From Verrucomicrobiota bacterium (GTDB taxonomy: Bacteria; Verrucomicrobiota; Verrucomicrobiia; Limisphaerales; UBA8199), in the NCBI GenBank assembly GCA_012517205.1, contig JAAYVL010000084.1, forward strand, positions 1-38,307: a DNA stretch of 38,307 bases, in the 5' to 3' direction. A model generated the notes under the pieces. It did not search any database and had not been told where the DNA came from. It saw only the letters and a list, made by a program, of their open reading frames with translations. A program made the position numbers and the translations under genes. Shown one piece after another: positions 8,971-19,442 of the stretch (position 1 is the stretch's first letter; each line of letters begins with the position of its first letter).

Positions 8971-10602
8971 TCAACCCGCCGCCGGGCGCCGCCATCCCGG
9001 CCCGCGGACGACCTGGCCGGGTTTGGCGCCGGTATGCTCGCCGTCCTTGAGCACCCGCACCCCGTTGACGAATACCTCGCGCACGCCGGTGGCGTATTGC
9101 TGCGGCTGCGCGAAGGTCGCGTGGTCCTGGATGGCGGCGGGGTCGAAGACGACGATGTCGGCGAAGAAGCCGGGCTTGAGCGCGCCGCGGCGGTCGAGCT
9201 TGAGATTGGCGGCGGGCAGGGCGCTCAGACGATGAATCGCGGCTTCGAGGGGGATCAGCTTTTCCTCGCGAACATAGCGGCCGAGGAGGCGGGCGACGTT
9301 GCCATAGGCGCGCGGGTGCGGGTTGGACAAGAGGAAGACCCCCGCGGGCGCGAACGAGCCTTCGTCCGAACCGAAGCTCACCCAAGGCAGCTTGAGCTGC
9401 CGGCGCACGTTGTCCTCGGACATGATGAAGTAGATGGCATCCACGCGGCCCTGGTCTTCGGCGACGAGGTCCATGGCGGCTTCTTCCGGCGAGGTGCCGC
9501 GCCGCGCCGCGACTTCGGCCAGGGTCAGACCGGTGAGCGGCTTGAGCCGGTCGCTCTTGAACCCAGCGAGCACAATCCGTTCGGGAGACCCCGCGGCCAC
9601 ATAGAAGTTCTCCCAGGTATCGGCGGGAGCGGCCATTTCACGCTTCACCCGCTGGCGCACGGCGGGGTCGCGAAGGCGCTGCACCCATGCTTCCAGCCCC
9701 CCCTCCTGCACCCAGGGCGGCATGGCGGCGTCGAGCCCCGTGCCCGCGGCGGCGTAGTTATACATATCCGCGGTGATCGCCAGCCCCTCGGCCCGCGCGG
9801 CCTCGATCTTCCGGATCAGCGGCTCCAGCTTGGGCCAGTTGGGCCGGCCGGCGACTTTGAGGTGATAGATTTCAGACCGGATCGGGGTCTCCCGGGCAAT
9901 GCGGATCAGTTCGTCGGCGGCTTCGAGCAGCCGGTTGCTCTCGCTGCGAAGATGCGAAATGTATAGCCCGTCGCATTCCGCGGCGACCTGGCAGAGCGCG
10001 ATGAGTTCGTCCGTCCCGGCATAGCACGCCGGGGCATAGATCAGGGACGACGCCACGCCCAGCGCGCCCTCGGCCATGGCTTCGCGCACCAGTTGTCTCA
10101 TGCGCTCCAGTTCGGCGGGCGTGGGAGGGCGATCCGTGTAGCCGATTTCGTGGATGCGCACGGTGGTGGCCCCGACGAAGGAAGCCACGTTGCAGGAGAC
10201 GCCGCACCGGACGAGGTGCTCCAGGTATTCGCCGAGGGTGGTCCACTCGATGTCATACTTGATGTCCCCCTGCCGTTCGCGGAGCTGCCGTTTCATGGTC
10301 GGATTGAGGGGGCCCATGGAAGAGCCTTCGCCCATGACCTCGAGCGTGACGCCCTGGCGAATATCGCTTTGCGAGCAACCGTCCTCGATGAGCGAGCGGT
10401 TGGCCCAGCTCAGCATATTGATGAATCCGGGTGCGACCGCCAGGCCGTCGGCGTCGAGCTCGACCCGGCCGCGCACCGCCGTCAGCGGGCCGATGGCGGC
10501 AATGGTCTGGCCGTTGACCGCGAGGTCGCCGCGGAAAGGCGGCCCGCCGCTGCCGTCATAGAGGGTGCCGTTGCGGATGAGGAGATCGCAGTCAATGCTC
10601 AT
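8971..10602 (-). CDS. D-aminoacylase / N-acyl-D-amino-acid deacylase family amidohydrolase
   Basis: The 543-residue protein has the length and layout of N-acyl-D-amino-acid deacylases: a composite beta-sandwich around a TIM barrel. Supporting segments are IRNGTLYDGSG at the N-terminus, ISHLRSE (H217), YHLKVAG (H247), GSDEGSFAPAG, and the C-terminal GALKPGFFADIVVFDP. The usual metal motif after PGFI, an HxH, is absent: the sequence reads PGFINMLSW, with Leu64 and Trp66 where His is expected. The Cys of the GNCG motif is also missing (GEGS at ~91-94). The remaining His pair could still hold one metal. I recall close family members with the same NMLSW variant, so this may be a clade feature. No signal peptide is seen. 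The substrate is unknown; an N-acyl-D-amino acid or related amide is plausible but not proven. Confidence 0.82.
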   Translation of the reverse strand: MSIDCDLLIRNGTLYDGSGGPPFRGDLAVNGQTIAAIGPLTAVRGRVELDADGLAVAPGFINMLSWANRSLIEDGCSQSDIRQGVTLEVMGEGSSMGPLNPTMKRQLRERQGDIKYDIEWTTLGEYLEHLVRCGVSCNVASFVGATTVRIHEIGYTDRPPTPAELERMRQLVREAMAEGALGVASSLIYAPACYAGTDELIALCQVAAECDGLYISHLRSESNRLLEAADELIRIARETPIRSEIYHLKVAGRPNWPKLEPLIRKIEAARAEGLAITADMYNYAAAGTGLDAAMPPWVQEGGLEAWVQRLRDPAVRQRVKREMAAPADTWENFYVAAGSPERIVLAGFKSDRLKPLTGLTLAEVAARRGTSPEEAAMDLVAEDQGRVDAIYFIMSEDNVRRQLKLPWVSFGSDEGSFAPAGVFLLSNPHPRAYGNVARLLGRYVREEKLIPLEAAIHRLSALPAANLKLDRRGALKPGFFADIVVFDPAAIQDHATFAQPQQYATGVREVFVNGVRVLKDGEHTGAKPGQVVRGPGWRRPAAG

Positions 10603-10735
10603 AGCTTATGCGGGATCGAATATGGGAACTGCGCCGGCCAATGACAAGCGGCACCTGCGGGAGCCTCACTGGCCTTGAGCGCGTTTCCGTAAATCCCTCA
10701 CGCCGGCCGGTAAACGCAAAAAGAGGCTTCGCCCG

Positions 10736-10978
10736 TCATCCCAGCGAGTCCAGCACAGCCTGGCGGTCCACGCCTTTGTGCGCGGCCACCGCCCGCGCAA
10801 TGCTGTTGAGCGTGCCGACGCGCAACGGATTATGATTGGGAACGGACAGTCTTTGATGCCCTGGCATCTCCGTTTGCAAGATGACGTGGCTGCCTTCTTG
10901 ATGCAACTGGCGATAGCCCCAATCGCGGCACAGCACTTTGATTAGTTGCGCGCCGCTTAAATCCCGGGGCACTTTCAT
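10736..10978 (-). CDS. hicA: HicA-family toxin (YcfA-like mRNA interferase)
   Basis: This 80-residue protein has the HicA double-stranded-RNA-binding-like fold. The core reads LIKVLCRDWGYRQLHQEGSH, containing the conserved G-S-H with the catalytic His, followed by the VPNHNPLRVGTLNSIAR region. HicA toxins cleave mRNA and are neutralised by HicB. The gene overlaps the upstream antitoxin gene by four bases (ATGA), which implies translational coupling. Order is antitoxin first, the reverse of E. coli hicAB. Confidence 0.9.
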   Translation of the reverse strand: MKVPRDLSGAQLIKVLCRDWGYRQLHQEGSHVILQTEMPGHQRLSVPNHNPLRVGTLNSIARAVAAHKGVDRQAVLDSLG

Positions 10979-11187
10979 GCGTCCGCCAGCAGCTCGTCCC
11001 GCACCAGGTGCAGCCGAATACGTTTGGGGGCCGGGGGTTGGTCAAAATAATAGGCCCGCACCGCTTCCTGGACATTTTTGCGCAGCGCCTCCCAGGTGTC
11101 TCCCTGCGTAAAGATGTTCGCCGACAGGCATTCGGCGCAGAAGCCGCCGTCTTCCTCTTGCGTCACCTCAAAAACCAGTTCGCTCAT
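10975..11187 (-). CDS. hicB: HicB-like antitoxin, short form
   Basis: This ~70-residue protein has the compact HicB fold: LVFEVTQEEDGGFCAECLSANIF followed by a helix and the RIRLHLVRDELLA strand. Proteins of this short type are often misnamed 2-oxoisovalerate dehydrogenase in databases; the partner gene makes the antitoxin call better. No separate DNA-binding domain is visible, so autoregulation by this protein is uncertain. An ATG at 11196 also opens the frame, but it overlaps the predicted -10 box. The ATG at 11187 (MSELVF) is therefore preferred. Its stop overlaps the hicA start. Confidence 0.85.
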   Translation of the reverse strand: MSELVFEVTQEEDGGFCAECLSANIFTQGDTWEALRKNVQEAVRAYYFDQPPAPKRIRLHLVRDELLADA

Positions 11188-11194
11188 GCGGGTC

Positions 11195-11223
11195 ATATTA
11201 CAGGATTTGAATCACTGCTGCAA
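11195..11223 (-). promoter_or_regulatory. Predicted near-leaderless promoter of hicBA
   Basis: Reading the minus strand, TTGCAG (11223-11218), a 17-bp spacer and TAATAT (11200-11195) end seven bases before the ATG at 11187. The -35 match is weak. The spacing is ideal. Confidence 0.45.
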
Positions 11224-11461
11224 GTGGAGGAAGCCTGGCCGCCGGAACCTGACACGCGGTGTCCGAACCGGGCCAAACTGTTGGCGGGGTGCAACGCCGC
11301 CGTTTCAACTGTGAGATCCCGTGCCGTCCCGCGCTCGCACCTCGCAGTGCTGCCACCCCGTCCACTCACTGTGATTCGTTGGCCGGGTTCAGCCAGGAGT
11401 GACGTGGCGCCGCGCCAGGCCTGGTGCATCGTCCATGCTGCGCCTGACGGCGCGTTAGGGT
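11224..11461. other. Gap between hicBA and the amidohydrolase gene
   Basis: No gene is supported. An imperfect palindrome around 11416-11431 (GCGCCAGG facing CCTGGTGC, one mismatch) is the only structure noticed. It lies 3' of the amidohydrolase gene on the minus strand. Confidence 0.4.
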
Positions 11462-12892
11462 TCACTCCGGCCGGGGACGGTTTTTGTATTTCTCGTAGAG
11501 CCGGGTGTGGCGGCTTTCGAGGCTGACTTCCCGGCCCGCAATCCACATTCGTTGGACGCGGCTGCGGATGTCAAGAATGTCTCCGTCGGTAGCGAAAAGG
11601 GTCGCGTCTTTGCCGGCCTCCAGGGAGCCGAGGCGGCCGGCCACCCCGGCGCACTGCGCGGGGTAGAGCGTCAGCCCTTTAAGCGCCTCCGCTTCGGGCA
11701 AGCCAAAGGCGACCGCCTGGGCTGCGAGGTAAGGCAGGTTGCGGATCATCGCCGCGTCAAAACTGCCCTCGCCGAGCGTGAAGGCGACGCGGACGCCCGC
11801 CTGGTGGAGGATGGCGGGCGCGCGAAAATGCACATCGTAGGGATCCGTGTCCCGGGCCGGCAGCGTATGGACATGACCATAGAGAACGGGGATTTTCCGG
11901 GCCGCCAACTGATCGGCGGCCATCCAGGCGTCGCGGGCGCCGGCGAGGATGATGCGGCAGCGCTGGGTTTCTGCCCAGGCCAGGGCGGCCTTGATCTGGC
12001 GGATTTCGTCGGCATGCACCACGACGGGCCGTTCGCCCCGCACGTAAGGCAGCATCGCCTCCCAGGCGGGGATGATTTCCAGCGCGAGGGCCTGGCCCCG
12101 GGCGGCGGCATCTTTGGCCCGGGCATACGCCCCGGCTTCCGCGAAGAAGTCCGCAATGGCCCGGAGCCGGGCGCGGCGTTTCTGGTCCTGGTCCGCCAGA
12201 GATTTCCACTGCGCCCGGTTGCGCGCCTTTTCTTTCGGCGTGAAGTCAAGTTCCCGGGACGGCCAGAAAAGGTGGAGCGCCAGCGGATTGCGGATTGTCA
12301 TTTGCTCGGTCGTCCAGCCGTCGGCCGCCATCAGCGCGGATTGGCCGGAGATGAGGTGGCCTTGCGGCACGGGCTCAAAGCTGGTGATCCCGTTGGCGCG
12401 GGCGACGGGAATCAACTCCGAATCCGGATTCACGGCGATCCCGGACTCCACATCAGGCGTGAAGTCATCCCCCACTTCGGTGCTGTCCTGGGTGGCGCGC
12501 ACGGCGCTGATCTCGGTGAGCCCCAAGGCGGTGTTGAGCGCAATAAGCCCCGGGTAGAGATGCCGGCCGGCGAGGTCAACCTGGGCCGCGCCGTCGGCGG
12601 GAACAGTTTGGCCAACGGCGGCAATCTTGCCTCCGCGGATCAGCACCTGGCCGGGGGCCAGGGTTTCACCCGCAACGGTATGCACGGTGGCGCCGGAAAG
12701 GAGGAGGCTTTCAGCCGCCACGCCCGGCGTCAGCGCGGCAAGCCAAACCGCCCCGCACAGCGAAAGGCATCCGCGCCGCCGCGGGAAGGTGAGCGCCCGC
12801 GCGCGCCCTGGCGGCGAAGCGAACCGGCGGCGGTTGAAGGTTGCGGGGAGGCCCGCCCTCTCGAACCGAAAATGGGAAATGAACTTACGCAT
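11462..12892 (-). CDS. Amidohydrolase-like exported protein lacking the HxH metal motif
   Basis: The protein has 476 residues from the chosen start. The ATG at 12892 is preceded at 8 nt by a perfect GGAGGAG, which decides the start although the frame is open further upstream. The GGAGGAG sits inside the last codons of the upstream gene, so the two are translationally coupled. The N-terminus is long and Arg-rich with a hydrophobic stretch (GCLSLCGAVWLAALTPGVAA), suggesting export. The rest resembles the imidazolonepropionase-like amidohydrolases (LLSGATVHTVAGE, GRLGSLEAGKDATLFA). Where active enzymes have PGLIDxHxH, this one reads PGLIALNTALGL, so two metal ligands are lost. Later His residues (VVHADE, YGHVHT) remain. 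It may be a non-catalytic partner of the neighbouring two-domain protein; this is inference. Confidence 0.78.
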   Translation of the reverse strand: MRKFISHFRFERAGLPATFNRRRFASPPGRARALTFPRRRGCLSLCGAVWLAALTPGVAAESLLLSGATVHTVAGETLAPGQVLIRGGKIAAVGQTVPADGAAQVDLAGRHLYPGLIALNTALGLTEISAVRATQDSTEVGDDFTPDVESGIAVNPDSELIPVARANGITSFEPVPQGHLISGQSALMAADGWTTEQMTIRNPLALHLFWPSRELDFTPKEKARNRAQWKSLADQDQKRRARLRAIADFFAEAGAYARAKDAAARGQALALEIIPAWEAMLPYVRGERPVVVHADEIRQIKAALAWAETQRCRIILAGARDAWMAADQLAARKIPVLYGHVHTLPARDTDPYDVHFRAPAILHQAGVRVAFTLGEGSFDAAMIRNLPYLAAQAVAFGLPEAEALKGLTLYPAQCAGVAGRLGSLEAGKDATLFATDGDILDIRSRVQRMWIAGREVSLESRHTRLYEKYKNRPRPE

Positions 12893-12897
12893 GCGTC

Positions 12898-15822
12898 TTA
12901 CTCCTCCAGTTCGCGGCGGTCGCAGCCGTCGAACTCGTGTTCCAGGGCCACGCGGAAGAAGGAGTTCTTCGCTTCCTCCGAAGTAGCGCCGCCGCCGCTG
13001 GCGAGCTTCGCCAGCTTTTGGGCCCGGGCCAGCAAAGCGGCGCGTTCCGCTTGCAGTTGGGCGGCGCGCCCGGCCTCCTGTTCGCGGTCGAAGTATTTTT
13101 TTCCCTCGATCCAGGTTTGGAGGCAGACGGTGCGGGAATCGAGCGGAGAATGGGACCAAAGGGCGAAGTCGGCGTCCTTGCCCGGTTCCAGCGAGCCGAC
13201 GCGCGCGTCCAGGTGAAGATGTTTGGCCGGGTTGAGGGTGACCAGGCGGAGCGCCTCGACCTCGGGCATGCCGCCATACTTCACCGCCTTGGCGGCCTCC
13301 GTGTAGAGCCGCCGGGCCAGCTCGGACGAATCGGAATTGAACGAGACCAGCACGCCCCGGTCGCGCATGAGGCTGCCATTATAGGGGATCGCGTCATAGA
13401 CCTCGAACTTGTACGCCCACCAATCCGAGAAGGTGGAGCCGGCCGCGCCGTGCCGGGCAATCTCATCGGCCACTTTGTAGCCTTCCAGCGCGTGCTCGAA
13501 GCTGCCGATCCGCACGCCGAAGCCCTCCATCAGGCGGATGAGCATGAGGATTTCATCCTGGCGATACGCGTGGCAATGAATCCAGCGGCGCCCTTGCAGC
13601 ACTTCACCCAGGGCTTCGAGTTCGAGGTCGCGCCGGGGCGGGAGGGCGGACCGGCCGGAGGCCTGCTCCCGGCGGGCCAGGTATTCCCGGGCGGCGATGA
13701 AGCGGTTGGCTATCAGCGTGCGCACGCCCATGCGGGTTTGGGGGAAGCGCGTAACAAAGCGGTCGCCCCAGCCGGATTGCTTCACATTCTCCCCCAGCGC
13801 AAACTTGATGCCCGGCGGCGCGGCGTCGAAGACGAGGTCCTCCGGGCCGGCGCCGTCACGCAGTTTGATGATGCAGCTCTGGCCCCCGATTGGATTGGCC
13901 GAGCCGTGGAACAGGTTCACGAGGGTGACGCCGCCGGCGAGCTGCCGACGCAGGTTGGCCGTCTCGGAATTCACCACGTCGCGGATGCGGACCATGGCCG
14001 TGGAGGGCAGCGACGATTCGTTGACGGCGCCCAGGATGGCGGTGTGGCTATGCGCGTCAATCAGCCCGGGCGTGACGTGCCGGCCGCGCCCGTCAATCAC
14101 CAGCAGCGGATCGCCATCCGGCGAAAGCCGGGAGAGCCCCTTGCCCACCGCCTTGACCTTGCCGCCGACGAACAGCACATCCGCGTCCTCCAGGCGGTCT
14201 TCGGGGCCGCAGGTCCAGACGGTGGCCTGTTCAATCAGGATGGCCTTCGGCTCCGCCAGCGGCCCGCGCCCTTCCAGCGGCGAGCGCGCCAGCCGGGTCT
14301 TTTGCAAGGCACGGCGCCGTTCTCCGGGATTATCCGCGGCAGCCTTCGCCGGCTTCGGTTTATTGGCCGCGGCAGTCCGGGACTGGCTCGCCCCGGCTTG
14401 GGCAGCCCCGCGTTCCTCGCCCGGCACCGGGTAAACCCGGCCGTCAATCCACACCTCGCGGACTTTGGCCTCGGGGTCAAAGTAGCTGCCGCCTTCCACG
14501 ACGGTGAGGTAAGCCAGCTTGCCGGGTTCGAGAGTGCCGAGTTGGCTTGCGACGCCGCAGAGTTTGGCCGGAACCGTGGTCAGCGCGGCCAGGGCGTCAA
14601 CCTCGGCCAGGCCGCGGTCGAGTGCGCGGCGCAGGTTGGGGCGAAACTTCTTTTTGTCCGCCAGCCCCCAGGTGGTCAGGGCGATTTCCAGTCCGCGCTG
14701 CCGCAGCACGGCGGCATTTTCGGGCGCCCAATCCCAGGCCCGCAACGAATCCAGTTGAACCTGCTCCCAGTCGTCTTCGTCCGGCAGACTCGGCAGTTCC
14801 GGAAAATCCAGGGGCACAATGAACGCCGCGCCCGTGGCCTGGGCAAGATCGGGGCGGCGCCACTCCTGGCCGCTGGCAATGAGGCAGAAATCCAGCCCCA
14901 GTTCGCGCGCGATGCGGGCGGCGCGGTCGGCCATCAAGACGCTGCCGGGCTCAACGGCAACGAGCTGCTTCCGGTCAGCCGCGGGAGCCAGCGCCGCGAG
15001 GGCGGGATTGAACTCGGGACGCGGGCGTGCCTGCGGGTTCTGCTGATAATCCGCCTGGTCGAGGGCGTAATAGCGCGCGTCGAAGAACGCCTGGCGCACC
15101 GCGGCGATCACGCCCATCAGCGAGGAAGGATAAACGCGTTCCGCGCTCTCCATCGGCGTGAAGCCGATGTGCTGGAAGACCTCAGGCTTAATCACCACCG
15201 CATTGGGAGCATCCCCGGACAAGGCGACCAGCGCACTGGTGCCGCGAATGATGCCCCGGGCCGGGGCAACCAAGCCGGCGGTGAACCCCAGCGCGTGCAT
15301 GGGCGCCAGGGCGGCGGCCTTGGGCGCATAGCTCCGCACCGCCTGCCGCTCCGGGGTAATGCCCGCCACAGCATAGCCGGGCCCGGCAGGACCGCGATCC
15401 GGTTGCGCGCCCGGGACGCCGAAGAATCGGGGCCCGCTCGCGGTAAGCCCGTCCCCGGCAGCCGCTTCGCCCGGCGCGGAAGCCGCCGCCGAGTTGGTTG
15501 CTTCGAGCGGGAGATAGAGATCTATGAATCCGGCGTAGATCGTCGTGCCTTTCATCTCCCAGACCCGGGCGTCCGCGGGCGGCGCGACGTCTTTTCCCAC
15601 CGCCGCAATCCGGCCCTCGCGAATGACCAAGGTGCCGTTTGTCAGAACCTCGCCGGGGCGGATGACAATTCGCCCGCCGGTCAGGGCATGGGTGCCCAGC
15701 GGCAACGGACGAAACCCCGGAGGAAGAAGCTGGCTGGCGGAGGCGCGATGCCCTTGCATTCCTAATGCCAAAGCGGCGACCGCCAGGTAACAGACCCATT
15801 GACTGGCAATTTTGCGGCTCAT
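12898..15822 (-). CDS. Secreted protein with two tandem amidohydrolase domains, the second intact
   Basis: This 974-residue protein has a signal peptide (~1-30, ending ASA). Domain 1 (~31-480) has the amidohydrolase beta-sandwich and barrel pattern (TLVIREGRIAAVGKDV, GTLEPGKLAYLTVVEGG), but its metal motif is YAGFIDLYLPL with no His. A basic linker (~480-540) leads to domain 2. That domain has the full set: PGLIDAHSH (H591, H593), IHCHAYRQDE, SFEHALEGYK and VSFNSDSSE. Domain 2 should be a metal-dependent hydrolase of a cyclic amide, dipeptide or similar bond. The substrate cannot be told. From memory, Bacteroidota have relatives with the same degenerate first domain. The final Glu codons contain the ribosome-binding site of the next gene, so the pair is coupled. 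The start is supported by the signal peptide and the promoter at 15832-15860. Confidence 0.88.
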   Translation of the reverse strand: MSRKIASQWVCYLAVAALALGMQGHRASASQLLPPGFRPLPLGTHALTGGRIVIRPGEVLTNGTLVIREGRIAAVGKDVAPPADARVWEMKGTTIYAGFIDLYLPLEATNSAAASAPGEAAAGDGLTASGPRFFGVPGAQPDRGPAGPGYAVAGITPERQAVRSYAPKAAALAPMHALGFTAGLVAPARGIIRGTSALVALSGDAPNAVVIKPEVFQHIGFTPMESAERVYPSSLMGVIAAVRQAFFDARYYALDQADYQQNPQARPRPEFNPALAALAPAADRKQLVAVEPGSVLMADRAARIARELGLDFCLIASGQEWRRPDLAQATGAAFIVPLDFPELPSLPDEDDWEQVQLDSLRAWDWAPENAAVLRQRGLEIALTTWGLADKKKFRPNLRRALDRGLAEVDALAALTTVPAKLCGVASQLGTLEPGKLAYLTVVEGGSYFDPEAKVREVWIDGRVYPVPGEERGAAQAGASQSRTAAANKPKPAKAAADNPGERRRALQKTRLARSPLEGRGPLAEPKAILIEQATVWTCGPEDRLEDADVLFVGGKVKAVGKGLSRLSPDGDPLLVIDGRGRHVTPGLIDAHSHTAILGAVNESSLPSTAMVRIRDVVNSETANLRRQLAGGVTLVNLFHGSANPIGGQSCIIKLRDGAGPEDLVFDAAPPGIKFALGENVKQSGWGDRFVTRFPQTRMGVRTLIANRFIAAREYLARREQASGRSALPPRRDLELEALGEVLQGRRWIHCHAYRQDEILMLIRLMEGFGVRIGSFEHALEGYKVADEIARHGAAGSTFSDWWAYKFEVYDAIPYNGSLMRDRGVLVSFNSDSSELARRLYTEAAKAVKYGGMPEVEALRLVTLNPAKHLHLDARVGSLEPGKDADFALWSHSPLDSRTVCLQTWIEGKKYFDREQEAGRAAQLQAERAALLARAQKLAKLASGGGATSEEAKNSFFRVALEHEFDGCDRRELEE

Positions 15823-15831
15823 GCCGCAACG

Positions 15832-15860
15832 ACCTTAACCAAGAGGCGGAAGCGGCACAA
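15832..15860 (-). promoter_or_regulatory. Predicted near-leaderless promoter of the two-domain amidohydrolase gene
   Basis: On the minus strand TTGTGC (15860-15855), a 17-bp spacer and TAAGGT (15837-15832) end nine bases before the ATG at 15822. The expected transcript start leaves only about 2-3 nt of leader. Confidence 0.45.
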
Positions 15861-16278
15861 GGCGCGGAATCCAATCACCCGCGACCACCCCTTTCCAGTG
15901 GCCGCCCCTCTTTTTAACGGGAATCGCCGCCGGCCTGACGCCGCAAAAAATCCTGCCTCCCGCAACGACGCCGCTTTACTCCGAAATAATAATCTTTTAG
16001 TCCCTGGGGTGATTGGAGTTGCGGTTTCCCTCAGAGCAGGTTGATGGATGACTGGCCGGCGCCAGTGGAGAGCCAGTAGCAAAAGTGCCGTGGAAACAGT
16101 GAGTTAACGCAACTCCGGACGAAAACAGATGTCAACGCCCCCGATAGGGTCAGGCTGGCAAGGGCCGGAGAACCATCTTCGGCGCGAGGGTGGAGACGGC
16201 TCCCAGATCCGCGCGGGCGGGAGCCGCAGTGCACTTTCGTTATCTTTAAGGCGCGGCCCAACACGGAAAAGCGCCCAG
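15861..16278. other. Intergenic stretch between divergent genes
   Basis: No gene is supported. A locally AT-rich patch near 15977-16000 stands out from the GC-rich background and could hold regulatory sites. No clear -35/-10 pair was found in it. The long minus-strand frame across 16031-16669 looks like a shadow of the plus-strand genes. Confidence 0.4.
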
Positions 16279-16306
16279 TTGCGCCGCGGCGATTTCGGGT
16301 TATGTT
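16279..16306 (+). promoter_or_regulatory. Predicted leaderless promoter of the small membrane protein gene
   Basis: TTGCGC (16279-16284), a 16-bp spacer and TATGTT (16301-16306) stand exactly six bases before the ATG at 16313. Transcription would start at or next to the start codon. Confidence 0.5.
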
Positions 16307-16312
16307 GTCGGC

Positions 16313-16519
16313 ATGGATTGGCAGCAGTTGGTGTCGTTGGCAATCGTTGCATCCGCAGCCACGCTGCTGCTCGGAAGCCGATTTCGCCGGCGGAAGTATT
16401 GTTTCGAGCGCGTCTCGCGCTGCGGTTGCCTGGAGCGTCTGAGTTCCGGGCCGTCGGGCGCGATCGTGTTTCGCGCGCGCAAGGGGGAGCGCCCGGAAGT
16501 GCGGTTGAAGCTGCGGTGA
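16313..16519 (+). CDS. Small single-pass membrane protein, function unknown
   Basis: This 68-residue protein has one N-terminal hydrophobic helix (LVSLAIVASAATLLLG, ~6-21). A basic patch (RFRRRKY) follows, which predicts an N-out orientation with a cytosolic tail. The tail has a CxC motif (SRCGCLE, Cys37 and Cys39) and a closing RARKGERPEVRLKLR. The short frame is credible because a well-spaced promoter sits directly before it and the gene lies on the same strand as hsp20 and lon. I believe similar short proteins ending in RARKGERP occur in other Verrucomicrobiota, but this is from memory. The CxC could bind metal or form a disulfide. No function is assigned. Confidence 0.6.
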   Translation: MDWQQLVSLAIVASAATLLLGSRFRRRKYCFERVSRCGCLERLSSGPSGAIVFRARKGERPEVRLKLR

Positions 16520-16528
16520 AAAACGCCC

Positions 16529-16557
16529 TTGTAAAACCGCCGGGGTCAGGCTATAAC
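16529..16557 (+). promoter_or_regulatory. Predicted promoter of hsp20-lon
   Basis: TTGTAA (16529-16534), a 17-bp spacer and TATAAC (16552-16557) precede the hsp20 ATG by 14 nt. The predicted leader is about 8 nt. No CIRCE or other heat-shock operator was seen. Confidence 0.55.
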
Positions 16558-16571
16558 TTCGCGCGCTGAAC

Positions 16572-16988
16572 ATGGCCATGTGCAAAGTCAGTTCGTCGGT
16601 GCATTTTGTCACCCGCTCGACCGCCGGCAGCCAGGCCGAACCCGGCCGGGCCCACTGGGTGCCCAACACGGACGTTTACACAACCGACAGCGGGCTGGTG
16701 GTAAAGGTGGAGCTGGCGGGGATGCGCAGCGAGCACCTCGAAATCACGGTGGAAGGGAACCGGCTGCGAATCGCGGGCAACCGGCCGGACGGATGCCGCG
16801 CGGCCCATTGCAGTTTCCTCGTCATGGAGATCAGCTATGGCCCGTTTGAAAGCCTGCTGGAGGTGCCGTCGGACTATGATTTGAGCCAGGCCAAGGCAGC
16901 GTACCTGAACGGCTTTTTGCGGATAGACGTGCCCTTGGCGCAACGGCCAGTGAAGCGCTCCCGGGTGCTGGTGGCCGAGGGGGATTGA
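16572..16988 (+). CDS. Hsp20/alpha-crystallin-family small heat-shock protein
   Basis: The protein has 138 residues. The alpha-crystallin domain spans ~28-120 with the typical NTDVYTTDSGLVVKVELAGM, EITVEGNRLRIAGNR and a closing AAYLNGFLRIDVPL strand, where the classic motif is A-x-x-x-n-GvL. Such chaperones bind unfolding proteins without ATP. The C-terminal extension is short and the usual I-x-I motif is not evident, so oligomer assembly may differ. A second ATG lies two codons in (16578). The gene is 57 nt upstream of lon, so chaperone and protease form a proteostasis unit. Confidence 0.9.
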   Translation: MAMCKVSSSVHFVTRSTAGSQAEPGRAHWVPNTDVYTTDSGLVVKVELAGMRSEHLEITVEGNRLRIAGNRPDGCRAAHCSFLVMEISYGPFESLLEVPSDYDLSQAKAAYLNGFLRIDVPLAQRPVKRSRVLVAEGD

Positions 16989-17045
16989 CTTCCGATCTGA
17001 AGTTCTCCCCGGGCGCCGGCGTCTAATCCGCGGGTTGGCTTAATC

Positions 17046-19438
<2,393 letters not shown>

Positions 19439-19442
<4 letters not shown>

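Noticed and set aside
11400-11461. attC-like or attachment site after the amidohydrolase gene
   Set aside because: A GCGTTAGGG-like end and an imperfect palindrome are present, but the paired core sites and an integrase are missing.
12937-15765. 942-residue open frame on the plus strand
   Set aside because: It is antisense to the two-domain amidohydrolase, which has clear motifs and a signal peptide.
16031-16669. 212-residue minus-strand frame over the small membrane protein and hsp20
   Set aside because: It has no recognisable family and is antisense to better-supported genes with promoters.
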